Part shown: positions 1 to 7,135 of the stretch, piece by piece
Layout of the letters: each line of letters starts with the position of its first letter
Numbering within the stretch: position 1 is the first letter of the stretch
Assembly (NCBI GenBank): GCA_023145395.1
Contig: JAGLDW010000655.1
Coordinates: forward strand, 1 to 7,397
Length of the DNA stretch: 7,397 nt
Reading direction: 5' to 3'
Source of the DNA: Lentisphaeria bacterium
Lineage (GTDB): Bacteria > Verrucomicrobiota > Lentisphaeria > Oligosphaerales > Lenti-02
Notes under the pieces: generated by a model
Told to the model about the DNA's origin: nothing
What the model saw: only the letters and a program-made list of their open reading frames with translations
Databases searched by the model: none
Program-made: the position numbers and the translations under genes

Positions 1-127
1 AATTTGGGATTTCAGATTTTAGATCTTATGGGCCAACGTGTTACGAAACGTTTTTGTTGCTGCAATAGACTACCGACTAGCTACTTGAAGAAATCTGAAA
101 GGAAAAATCTAAAATCCAAAATGTGAG
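1..127. repeat. A/T-rich intergenic stretch with degenerate inverted repeats
   Basis: This non-coding end of the window is far richer in A and T than the rest. The arm at 2-20 (ATTTGGGATTTCAGATTTT) matches the reverse complement of 104-122 at 17 of 19 positions. In addition TTTCAGATTT at 10-19 is an exact reverse complement of AAATCTGAAA at 91-100. The copies look like degenerate units of one short motif family. They end 5 bases past the stop of the minus-strand AsmA-like gene, so the T-rich minus-strand copy (122-87) is the first thing transcribed after that gene. No GC-rich stem precedes the T-rich run, so a classical intrinsic terminator is not supported. The left boundary of the repeat lies outside the window. 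Confidence 0.6.
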
Positions 128-3100
128 TTATTCGACCGCCCTGTTCTCGTGGGAGATCCCGCCTAGCAGCGCGCGTCGCAGGGCATTGTTCATCGTCCAT
201 TTGTGGTTGTCGAGAGTGCCGGACAGTTCGGCGTTGAAAACCCAGGACAGAGGCTTGAGCACGAAGGAGAGCAGGCCGACTTTGCGGAAGGTCTCTCCCC
301 CGATGTCGAAGTAGAGCCGTTCGGTTTCCCAGGAGTACTCTCCCGAACCCTTCAGGGACATGATTGTGCCATTGGTGTAGAGGCGGGGAACCACGACGCG
401 GCGCCCCTTGAACTCCAGGTCCGCGTCGAGCGAGGTGATTTTCCCAAGCCCTCCGATGCGCCCTCCTGAAACCTTGCTGAGCAGTGAGACGTCGAGCAGT
501 TCCCCAAGTTTGCCGAGGACAGGCACTTTCCACAGGTCCCCCTCGTTGAGTTTCAGCTTGCCATTGCCGGTGAGCGTCAGCCCCGTGCCAGCCCAGTCGT
601 TGAGGTACTGGACGCGGAAACTGCATCCGAGCTTGGCATTCATGCTAGCGGGCATCTTGCTGAGCTTTGCCGCCGCGCCCAGTCTGCGCAGATCCACTTC
701 TTCCGCCTGCACCGCAATCAGACCTGTGCGCGTATAGGTATCATACGTTCCCGTGCAGTTGACCTTGCCATCGAACAGCGCCACGTCGTCGGCGTCCCAA
801 GCCACGATTCCGGAGTCGATGCGCCAAGTGGCGTCCACATTCTCGAACTCCAGCATCTTGAGAGTGAGTTTGGGGACGGAGATCCTGCCTCCGAGTGCCA
901 GCCTGGAATCCCCTGACAGGAAGAACGACCCTGTGCAGGTCCCTGTCGTGTCTGGGGAGAACTTGAGCGGATCAAGAAGATTCTCCCACTCCGGATTGAT
1001 GATGTTGAGCAGTCGTTGGGGATCGTATCCTCCCTCGATCCTCGAGAGCGTGAACTCGCAGGTCGGCGTGCCGGACATCCGGAAGGCGATGTTGCCGTGA
1101 AGCACTGTTTCGCCCGTTTCCAGGCGCACGTTGTCGATGGTGACGCTGCCGGGCAAGTCCAGTCGGACTCTGGCTGCGATGTTGTCCACCTGCAGCGACC
1201 GGTAGGTGAGATTCTCCGCCTCGATCGTGCCGTCGAGCCGGAACGTCCAGTCTGCCTCACGCTTGCCCTGCTCGTAGACGAGTTCCTTGACGCGGATGCG
1301 GGGGCGGTTGGCCGCCCCCCACGTGAAATCCTCCCAGATCTTCAGATAGATATTGCGGGCTTCACGATCCTTGATGAAGGTTTTCGCGATGCGCGGATCT
1401 CCGCTGATATCGATCTTGGTGATGCTCAGAAGCAGCGGCTCGAAGACGAGTTGGAGATCGAGATTCAGGTCCTTGCCATCGTCGGTCCGTGCTTTGATAC
1501 CCGTGCAGACGAACTCCTTCGCATCCACACTGACTGCGCCGGTGACCGTCACGAGCCGGATGTCGGAGTAGGAGGCGTCGCGTCCATTGACAGTCCCCTG
1601 GAGTTTCCAGCCTCGCAGCGACAGAGGGCATTCGGGCAGCTCCACGTCGATATCAAGTCCGTCGCCATGGCAGACGATGTCGTTGGCGATCTCGCTGTCC
1701 GGGAGCCCTAGGGGGGCGCGTGCAGCTCTGTAGAGCGGACGCGGGAAGACGCGTCCTTTGGCGCGTGCCGAAAGGCGCTTGCGGCGGCTATCGATCATCA
1801 TTCGCCCTGCGAAGTCCGCGAGCGCTTCCTGTCTGGCATCTTGTTCGTCCGGCTCTTCTGCGTGGATCTTGAGTGTGAAATCCACCGGCATGGTCTTTGG
1901 CAATGGGTCATCCCCGGATCCGAGTGCCACGCTGGCCGTGGTTTCAATGCGCAGGGCCTCGGTGCGGCCCAGCAGAAACTCGCATGCTTGGAGTTCGACG
2001 CGCTGGGGGGAGAAAGCAAGCGTGGCCGCGAGGTCCCGCACCATTTGGTCACGGAAACGTGCTTGGGCGACGGAAACCGTGGCGGCGCCCTTCCAAGCGG
2101 GCCACTCTTTGATTCGAGAACGCTCGATCCTCACTTTGACCACTGGCGGCTCGCGGAAGGAGATCTCTCTAAGTTCGGCGGGGAGCGCGAGGCCAGCTCG
2201 AGTGACGAGCTTGAGGAGGGACGCTTCTCCCTCGACTTCGCCTTCTAGCTCTCCGCTGCGTGTCCACACGGTGCCTTCTCCCTGCAGTCTGTACATCTTT
2301 CCCCCATCGGCGGTGGTCAGATGCATGTTGTCGATCGTGGCAATGCCGTCCGCCCAGCGTCCCTTGATGTCGAACGCCTGGATCTCCGCCTCTTTGAACC
2401 GCAGGTCATGCGCTGTGCAGGAGGCCTCTATTGAGAGTTGTTTGACGTCGAGCGGAGACCGTTTGACGAGAACTCTGACGCGGGGGGGGGTCATGAAATG
2501 CGCGTGCTGCAACCAGGCGGGCTCGCGCTGGCCCAGCAGCCGATAGACTTTGACGGGAGCGATACTGCCCTCGAACTCGCCGGAGATGGTGTGGTCTGCG
2601 AAGTGGACAGTCGCTGTGGCCGAGAGATGCTCGCCTCCTCCCAGCATGAAATCGAGGTGTTTGAGGTGCAACTCGTTCCTGTCCAAATGGAAGTTGACTT
2701 TCAGTTTTTGGACAAGCTGCCGCCGGACCATCACGTCGGCCAGACTGCAGCTCCCGGTGACACGTCCGCGATCCACGTTCTGCAGATCCGTGTCAAAACG
2801 GAGATGAAGCGTGGCCTCCTGGCCTCCAAACCGTCGTTCTCGGAACATGCGTGCGACTTCGGCGACTATGTCCCCCAAACTCTTGTCTCTCTCGTTCTCC
2901 CGAGGTCCGCCGGGTGGCCCCTGGGCGGTTTGGGAGCCGTTTCCGAGTCGGCGGAGCGCGAATCTTGGGACATTCCGGACGACTCCGCGGACGCTGACAT
3001 GCACGCCTTCGGTGCGTGCATCGATGGTGACCAGGCTGGTGCGGCTCGTCCCACGATTCCGGACGCGGACGGCGAGACCTTCGAAACATGTGATCGTCTC

Positions 3101-3523
3101 ACTGCCTCTCTTTCCGACTCTGCGCTTCAGTTCCAGCATCCCATCGTTCAGCTGAATGGTGTCGAGTGTGACTTCGCCGCGAAGGAGTGTGTTCAGGCTG
3201 ACTTCGGCTGAAGCGGTGTCGCAGGTGAACCGGAAGGGCCATTGCCCATCGTCCGACACAAGCACCACGTCATCGAGAAGGAGGTCTCGGAAGAGGCCGC
3301 CCCGAGCACGTGAGAACTCGATGCGCAGGCCCTTCTGGCTGAGCGCGGAGCTGACGAACTCGCGGGCGACCTTCGGCAATCCACGCCACTCGCACCAAAG
3401 ATCCAGCACCAACGCCAGCGCCAACAAGACCCCGATAAAGACGATCAGAAGACGAACGCCGCCACGCATGGACCGCCAGCCGATCTTTGCGAGACGCTTG
3501 ATTCGTTTGCGGCGTTTGCTCAT
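128..3523 (-). CDS. AsmA-superfamily inner-membrane-anchored periplasmic protein
   Basis: This gene encodes 1131 residues and probably works in the cell envelope. Members of the AsmA superfamily (AsmA, TamB, YhdP, YdbH) form long beta-rich grooves bridging inner and outer membranes, and several are implicated in phospholipid transport. Seen here: a basic N-terminus (residues 2-20, many K/R), one membrane helix at about 24-42, then a long soluble part made of repeated short beta-strand-like segments alternating hydrophobic and polar residues. A Pro/Gly/charged loop lies at about 193-218. The C-terminal 250 residues have the AsmA-like C-terminal pattern, with GNGKLKLNEGDLWKVPVLGK at 986-1005 and a GGRIGGLGKI stretch soon after. 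Topology should be N-in with the bulk in the periplasm. An ATG at 3634 would add 37 residues, but ATG 3523 has a strong Shine-Dalgarno and directly precedes the basic/TM segment. The size is near that of YhdP, but orthology is not claimed. A run of nine C lies inside the gene. It is transcribed away from the glycan genes and is probably not co-regulated with them. Confidence 0.88.
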   Translation of the reverse strand: MSKRRKRIKRLAKIGWRSMRGGVRLLIVFIGVLLALALVLDLWCEWRGLPKVAREFVSSALSQKGLRIEFSRARGGLFRDLLLDDVVLVSDDGQWPFRFTCDTASAEVSLNTLLRGEVTLDTIQLNDGMLELKRRVGKRGSETITCFEGLAVRVRNRGTSRTSLVTIDARTEGVHVSVRGVVRNVPRFALRRLGNGSQTAQGPPGGPRENERDKSLGDIVAEVARMFRERRFGGQEATLHLRFDTDLQNVDRGRVTGSCSLADVMVRRQLVQKLKVNFHLDRNELHLKHLDFMLGGGEHLSATATVHFADHTISGEFEGSIAPVKVYRLLGQREPAWLQHAHFMTPPRVRVLVKRSPLDVKQLSIEASCTAHDLRFKEAEIQAFDIKGRWADGIATIDNMHLTTADGGKMYRLQGEGTVWTRSGELEGEVEGEASLLKLVTRAGLALPAELREISFREPPVVKVRIERSRIKEWPAWKGAATVSVAQARFRDQMVRDLAATLAFSPQRVELQACEFLLGRTEALRIETTASVALGSGDDPLPKTMPVDFTLKIHAEEPDEQDARQEALADFAGRMMIDSRRKRLSARAKGRVFPRPLYRAARAPLGLPDSEIANDIVCHGDGLDIDVELPECPLSLRGWKLQGTVNGRDASYSDIRLVTVTGAVSVDAKEFVCTGIKARTDDGKDLNLDLQLVFEPLLLSITKIDISGDPRIAKTFIKDREARNIYLKIWEDFTWGAANRPRIRVKELVYEQGKREADWTFRLDGTIEAENLTYRSLQVDNIAARVRLDLPGSVTIDNVRLETGETVLHGNIAFRMSGTPTCEFTLSRIEGGYDPQRLLNIINPEWENLLDPLKFSPDTTGTCTGSFFLSGDSRLALGGRISVPKLTLKMLEFENVDATWRIDSGIVAWDADDVALFDGKVNCTGTYDTYTRTGLIAVQAEEVDLRRLGAAAKLSKMPASMNAKLGCSFRVQYLNDWAGTGLTLTGNGKLKLNEGDLWKVPVLGKLGELLDVSLLSKVSGGRIGGLGKITSLDADLEFKGRRVVVPRLYTNGTIMSLKGSGEYSWETERLYFDIGGETFRKVGLLSFVLKPLSWVFNAELSGTLDNHKWTMNNALRRALLGGISHENRAVE

Positions 3524-3526
3524 AGT

Positions 3527-3534
3527 CCTTCCCT
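3527..3534 (-). promoter_or_regulatory. Ribosome binding site of the AsmA-like gene
   Basis: On the minus strand AGGGAAGG precedes ATG 3523. The AGGGA part is 6 bases from the start codon. It selects this start over the upstream in-frame ATG at 3634. Confidence 0.75.
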
Positions 3535-3671
3535 GGACCCGTGCGTAGTGACAAGTTCGCAGACTATACCGCAACAAACGCATCGCCGCACAGCAAGGAT
3601 CAACGCGCCCAAACGGTCCGCGTCTGTCTTCCACGCACTATGGTAGAGGATCACTTGCCGCGACATTGCCG

Positions 3672-3679
3672 AAGGAGAT
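3672..3679 (+). promoter_or_regulatory. Ribosome binding site of the exported helical protein
   Basis: AAGGAGAT is a near-perfect Shine-Dalgarno; AAGGAG ends 7 bases before ATG 3685. It fixes this start in preference to in-frame ATGs at 3541 and 3640. Confidence 0.85.
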
Positions 3680-3684
3680 CAAAC

Positions 3685-5007
3685 ATGCGGAACTATTCCG
3701 AGGCCAGGCGGTTGCGCGTGGCGTGCGCTTACCTTGCATGCGTGTGGGCTGCAGCCGAATCCGTGCCATTGCGGGAGGAGGTCAAAGTCCAGTGCCGGGC
3801 CTACGTGCAGGGCTTCCTGAACGCCAACACGGATCTCTGCTATGGAAAACGCCTGGACACTCCGAAAGGTCTCGCGATTCTGGAGTCGCCGGAGAACATT
3901 GCGCAAGGCCGTGTGGGGGACGTGCACCGGCCCTGGGGATACGGCGCGGGAATGGAGGACGTCGCACTCCAGAACGGATACCTTCTCTTCGCCCTTTGCG
4001 ATGCCTACGAGACTACGCATGACCCCTTCTTTGCGGACTTCGCACATCGTGTGTTCCGTGGCATGAAGCGCATCGCCAGCTGTGCTTCTGTGCCCGGTTT
4101 CGTGCCGCGTGGCCCGCATCCGGATGGCAAGAGCTACTACCGCGACTCATCAACCGACCAGCACACGCTCTTCGTCTGCGCGTTGTGGCGATTCGCGCGC
4201 AGCACCATCGCCACGAGCGAGGAGCGCGCTTTTGTCCGCCAAGCATTGCTCGACGTGGGTGCTCGCCTAGAGCGAAACAAGTGGATTCTGAAAGTCGAGG
4301 ACGATAGTCGCCTAGCTCATGTGGGCTGGAACTGGTCGGCCATCAACCAGGGCTCCTCGGGCCTTTTCCTGAGCACCATCGGCGCGGTGGCCGATACGAC
4401 GGGGGACGCTCATTGGTGCGGGCTCTATCGTCGCTTCGCCGACGAGGCAGACGGCAAGCGCTGGGAGTGCATCAGCCGGGATCCCCCCGCCTCTCCACGC
4501 TACACGCTGTTCTACAACCAGCACGCCTTTCGTCTGGCCACTCTGGCCCGACTTGAGGGCGATCGCGCGCGCCAGGACCAGGTCCGGCAGCGTCTACGCG
4601 CCACCGCTCGCCACATGCTGACCTGCAACGCGCTTGCGGAGTGGCGCACGCTGGACTGGATCGGGAAGATTCCCGAAGCGCACGTCCAGGAATACCTGGG
4701 CACGCTCGGGGTGAAGCCCGGAGAGCGTCAAACCGTCGCCCAGCTCTGGGCGCGGTACGAACCGGGGAAACGCTCGCCCCCCATGTCCTGGGACCAACGC
4801 CGACGCTCCTACGCGGCTTTGTGCCTACGGGCACCGCTCGTCAGCTGGCAATACGCTCTCCTATCCGGTGACCCAGAGCTCTGTCGACAGGCGCTGGCGA
4901 TGGCCGAACAGGTCGCCGAGAGGATCGACATCCGCCGCGAGCGCTCCGGATGGATCGCCAACGAAACCATCGTCTTCCTCCTTCTCGCTCTCGCGGTCAG
5001 CGGCTGA
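3685..5007 (+). CDS. Exported protein of unknown activity, six-hairpin glycosidase-like
   Basis: This gene encodes 440 residues. I do not recognise a named family. The N-terminus (RR at 8-9, hydrophobic 12-24 ending in WAAA) looks like a short Sec signal peptide with cleavage near residue 24. The mature part is rich in amphipathic helices with recurring aromatic-centred motifs: WGYGAGMEDVALQNGY (84-99), RDSSTDQH (153-160), GWNWSAINQGSSG (214-226) and YNQHAF (277-282). This spacing of helix pairs with acidic and aromatic residues facing a centre recalls (alpha/alpha)6 toroid enzymes such as GH88/GH105 unsaturated glucuronyl hydrolases. From my memory of related sequences, such proteins occur as hypotheticals in Lentisphaerota, Verrucomicrobiota and Planctomycetota. 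Candidate functional residues are E91, D92, D154 and D158, but no catalytic role is shown. The mature chain holds about ten cysteines, many for an exported protein. It lies 151 bases upstream of the sulfatase on the same strand, which suggests glycan processing. An exported non-catalytic toroid protein is the main alternative. Confidence 0.8.
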   Translation: MRNYSEARRLRVACAYLACVWAAAESVPLREEVKVQCRAYVQGFLNANTDLCYGKRLDTPKGLAILESPENIAQGRVGDVHRPWGYGAGMEDVALQNGYLLFALCDAYETTHDPFFADFAHRVFRGMKRIASCASVPGFVPRGPHPDGKSYYRDSSTDQHTLFVCALWRFARSTIATSEERAFVRQALLDVGARLERNKWILKVEDDSRLAHVGWNWSAINQGSSGLFLSTIGAVADTTGDAHWCGLYRRFADEADGKRWECISRDPPASPRYTLFYNQHAFRLATLARLEGDRARQDQVRQRLRATARHMLTCNALAEWRTLDWIGKIPEAHVQEYLGTLGVKPGERQTVAQLWARYEPGKRSPPMSWDQRRRSYAALCLRAPLVSWQYALLSGDPELCRQALAMAEQVAERIDIRRERSGWIANETIVFLLLALAVSG

Positions 5008-5158
5008 CTGTGAACCGCCAACCCACAGTGGTGCGGGGCGTCCCCGGACCGCGAGTGTCCCAGGTCACTGTGACAATGCACGGCCAATCTGTTTGTGAGA
5101 TTGTGTGTTCGGTGAATTGACTGTAAGCTGACGACCTGAGTTGTCACGGAGAGTATTC
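5008..5158 (+). other. Intergenic gap with small palindromes before the sulfatase gene
   Basis: These 151 bases carry no gene. The motif ACTGTGA occurs at 5007-5013 and 5067-5073, and its inverse CACAGT at 5024-5029. The second copy sits in a perfect 11-base palindrome GTCACTGTGAC (5064-5074). A short hairpin GTCAG/CTGAC (4996-5000 / 5004-5008) overlaps the upstream stop codon but has no T-run. TTGACT at 5117-5122 resembles a -35 box, yet no -10 box lies 16-18 bases downstream. The gap is long enough for an independent promoter or operator, so transcription together with the upstream gene is possible but not shown. Confidence 0.4.
5148..5153 (+). promoter_or_regulatory. Ribosome binding site of the sulfatase gene
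   Basis: GGAGAG lies 5 bases before ATG 5159. It overlaps the coding sequence implied by an in-frame TTG at 5141 and so argues for ATG 5159 as the true start. Confidence 0.8.
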
Positions 5159-7066
5159 ATGCCAATCGAGATGAGTCGTCGCGACGCGCTGTTGGGATTG
5201 GGCACGGGCCTGGCGCTGGGCTTGGCGCCGACGCTGGCCGCCGCGCCGGGCAAGCGTCCCCCGAATGTCATCATCATCTTCACGGACGACCAGGGCTACG
5301 CCGATGCGGGGTGCTACGGCGCCACCGGATACGAGACTCCGCATCTTGACCGGATGGCGGCCGAGGGGGTCCGTTTCACGGACTTCTACTCCCCGTATGC
5401 ATCCTGTTCGCCATCGCGCGCCGGCCTGCTCACGGGCTGCTACCCGCCACGGGTGGGAATCAACGGTGTGCTCTCCCCAAACTCTCTCATCGGTCTGAAC
5501 CCGGAGGAGACGACCATCGCGGACATGCTGAAGCCACTGGGCTACGCCACGAGCTGCATCGGCAAATGGCATATCGGACACCATCCCGAATTTCTGCCGC
5601 GAAAGCATGGCTTCGACGAATTCTTTGGGCTTCCCTACTCCAACGACATGTGGCCGGTGCACTACGACGGCAAGCGCCGCGCCAAGAGTCACTACCCCCC
5701 ACTGCCTCTGATCGAGAACGAGAAGACCGTGGAAACGATCGAGACCCTGGAGCAGCAGGGGCAACTGACTACCCGATATACCGAACGGGCGGTCGATTTC
5801 ATCCGCCGCAACCGGCGGAAGCCGTTCTTTCTCTATTTGGCTCATTCCATGGTGCATGTGCCCATCGCCGTGTCGGAGAAGTTTCGAGGCAAGAGTAAGC
5901 AGGGGCTCTTCGGCGACGTGGTGATGGAGCTGGACTGGTCGGTGGGGCGGATTCTGTCCACGCTGGCGGAGACGGGGCTGGACGAGGATACGTTGGTCGT
6001 GTTCACTTCCGACAATGGGCCTTGGTTGAATTACGGCAACCACGCGGGCAGCGTTGGCCCCCTGCGCGGAGGCAAGGGGAATACGTTCGAGGGAGGACAG
6101 CGCGAAATTGGGCTGATGCGGTGGCCGGGTGTGATCCCGGCGGGGGTGGTGCAGCGCGAGCCTGCCAGCGCCATCGATCTGCTTCCCACCATTGCAGAGA
6201 TCACGGGCGCGGCTCTGCCGAAGAAGAAGATCGACGGTGCATCCATTCTGCCTTTGCTCAAGGCGCTGCCCGGCGCGCGGACCCCGCACGAAGCACTGTT
6301 TCAGTACTACGGAGGGGGAAAGCTGCAGGCTGTGCGAGCGGGCCGCTGGAAGCTGCATTTCCCGCATCATTATCGACAGTACGAGGGCTTCAAGCCGGGA
6401 GCGGATGGCTTCCCGGGACGCCTGGGACGGGGTCGCATCGAGTGGTCGCTGTTCGACTTGCAGACGGATGTCGGGGAGCGGCGCGATGTCGCGGCCAATC
6501 ATCCCGATATCGTTGCTCGTCTCCGGCGTCTTGGCGAGGAGCATACGCGGGAGATGCATGCCAACGCAAGGCCCCCGGGGCGTCGGCCTGGGCCGCCGCC
6601 GGAGAAAATCCGGACGGTCGCCACAAAGCCCGTGCTGATCCAGGCCGACAAGGACGGGATGTTGCTTTGCCATGCCCGCAACGCGCGCATCCTCAACCCC
6701 AAAGGCGCGCGGTACGTGGAGAGCAGCAAACGCCAGAACATCGGAAGCTGGCACTCTCTGGAGACCGCCGTCAGCTGGCAGGTCGAGGTCCCAACAGCGG
6801 GCGTCTACCGAGTGCTGGTCACGCAGTCGCTCGCTCGTCCTCTCACCGGAGGAGTCTTCCGTGTCGTATGTGGTGCCGAGGCTGCTCAAGCTGCCTGCAA
6901 GACGACTCCAAGCTGGTCTTCCTACGCTCGTGTGGACACTGGTATGCTATATTTGCCTGCAGGGCGCGCGGAACTTCGTCTCGAGGCGCTGAAGCTGTCT
7001 GGTGGTCGATGCCTGATGAATCTGAAGAGTGTGACTCTGATCCCGCAAGAAAAAAATGCCCCATGA
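5159..7066 (+). CDS. Tat-exported arylsulfatase A-like sulfatase with C-terminal beta-sandwich
   Basis: This 635-residue enzyme is predicted to hydrolyse sulfate esters, probably on a glycan, outside the cytoplasm. A twin-arginine signal (SRRDALL, 6-12, hydrophobic stretch, AAA at 27-29) leads to a type I sulfatase core. Calcium/active-site residues are visible as D43-D44 (FTDDQ), C83 in CSPSRAGLLTG (the Cys to be converted to formylglycine), K136 and H138 (GKWHIG), H233 (HSMVHVP), D285-N286 (TSDNG) and K306 (RGGKGNTFEGG). The LSPNS...GLNPEETTIADML and HGFDEFFGLPYSNDMWP segments resemble human arylsulfatase A, but the substrate cannot be read from this. The sulfatase ends at about 465. A Pro/Arg/Gly linker (467-483) leads to a domain at about 490-630, with W531, W540 and W586 and alternating strand patterns typical of CBM6/CBM35-like folds. 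Ordinary bacterial members stop near 450-500 residues, so this is an extension. The Cys-type site requires a formylglycine-generating or anaerobic maturase, which is absent from the window. Tat export fits with cytoplasmic maturation and folding. Confidence 0.96.
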   Translation: MPIEMSRRDALLGLGTGLALGLAPTLAAAPGKRPPNVIIIFTDDQGYADAGCYGATGYETPHLDRMAAEGVRFTDFYSPYASCSPSRAGLLTGCYPPRVGINGVLSPNSLIGLNPEETTIADMLKPLGYATSCIGKWHIGHHPEFLPRKHGFDEFFGLPYSNDMWPVHYDGKRRAKSHYPPLPLIENEKTVETIETLEQQGQLTTRYTERAVDFIRRNRRKPFFLYLAHSMVHVPIAVSEKFRGKSKQGLFGDVVMELDWSVGRILSTLAETGLDEDTLVVFTSDNGPWLNYGNHAGSVGPLRGGKGNTFEGGQREIGLMRWPGVIPAGVVQREPASAIDLLPTIAEITGAALPKKKIDGASILPLLKALPGARTPHEALFQYYGGGKLQAVRAGRWKLHFPHHYRQYEGFKPGADGFPGRLGRGRIEWSLFDLQTDVGERRDVAANHPDIVARLRRLGEEHTREMHANARPPGRRPGPPPEKIRTVATKPVLIQADKDGMLLCHARNARILNPKGARYVESSKRQNIGSWHSLETAVSWQVEVPTAGVYRVLVTQSLARPLTGGVFRVVCGAEAAQAACKTTPSWSSYARVDTGMLYLPAGRAELRLEALKLSGGRCLMNLKSVTLIPQEKNAP

Positions 7067-7135
7067 TCGTGCGGAAGACCACGTTGGATTCCCATACAAT
7101 GCCCTACTCGTCCCCCCCTTCTGGAGATACAGACG
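7067..7135 (+). other. Short gap between sulfatase and the next secreted-protein gene
   Basis: These 69 bases hold no stem-loop followed by T residues and no clear promoter. A run of seven C (7112-7118) sits just before the ribosome binding site. The shortness and shared strand make read-through from the sulfatase likely. Confidence 0.4.
7122..7128 (+). promoter_or_regulatory. Ribosome binding site of the partial secreted-protein gene
   Basis: TGGAGAT precedes ATG 7136. The GGAGA core ends 8 bases before the start codon, normal spacing, and supports this start for a gene that is cut by the window edge. Confidence 0.7.

Larger units (their letters stand above)
3524..3684. promoter_or_regulatory. 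Divergent intergenic region, likely promoters for both directions
   Basis: These 161 bases separate the start of the minus-strand AsmA-like gene from the start of the plus-strand exported-protein gene, so at least one promoter for each direction should lie here or just upstream. The only hexamers I find are weak. TATAGT on the minus strand (within CTATA at about 3564-3569) has no -35 box at proper spacing. TATGGT at 3639-3644 on the plus strand faces GTCCGC where a -35 would sit. No operator-like palindrome stands out. The role is inferred from gene arrangement, not from a recognised promoter. Confidence 0.45.

Noticed and set aside
1016..3211. Plus-strand open frames (1016-1711, 1758-2546, 2438-3211) inside the AsmA-like gene
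   Set aside because: All are antisense to one continuous 1131-residue frame with a coherent membrane anchor and AsmA-type C-terminus; none has a convincing ribosome binding site or a recognisable product.
3541..3684. N-terminal extension of the exported protein from ATG 3541
   Set aside because: The added 48 residues are basic and unstructured, would bury the signal peptide, and the ideal Shine-Dalgarno points to ATG 3685.
4996..5008. GTCAG/CTGAC hairpin at the end of the exported-protein gene as a terminator
   Set aside because: The stem is only five pairs with a three-base loop, overlaps the stop codon and lacks a following T-run.
5117..5122. TTGACT as a -35 promoter box for the sulfatase
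   Set aside because: The bases 17 positions downstream read GTTGTC, which is no -10 box, so a sigma-70 promoter is not supported.
5144..6889. A 581-codon open frame on the minus strand opposite the sulfatase gene
   Set aside because: It lies wholly antisense to an unmistakable sulfatase, and its product is low-complexity in R, H, Q and P with no recognisable domain. Long antisense frames are expected in GC-rich genes.
7050..7056. A7 run near the sulfatase stop as a programmed frameshift site
   Set aside because: A -1 shift would enter the 6022-7209 frame and add only about 50 residues lacking any domain, and the sulfatase ends normally after its beta-sandwich.
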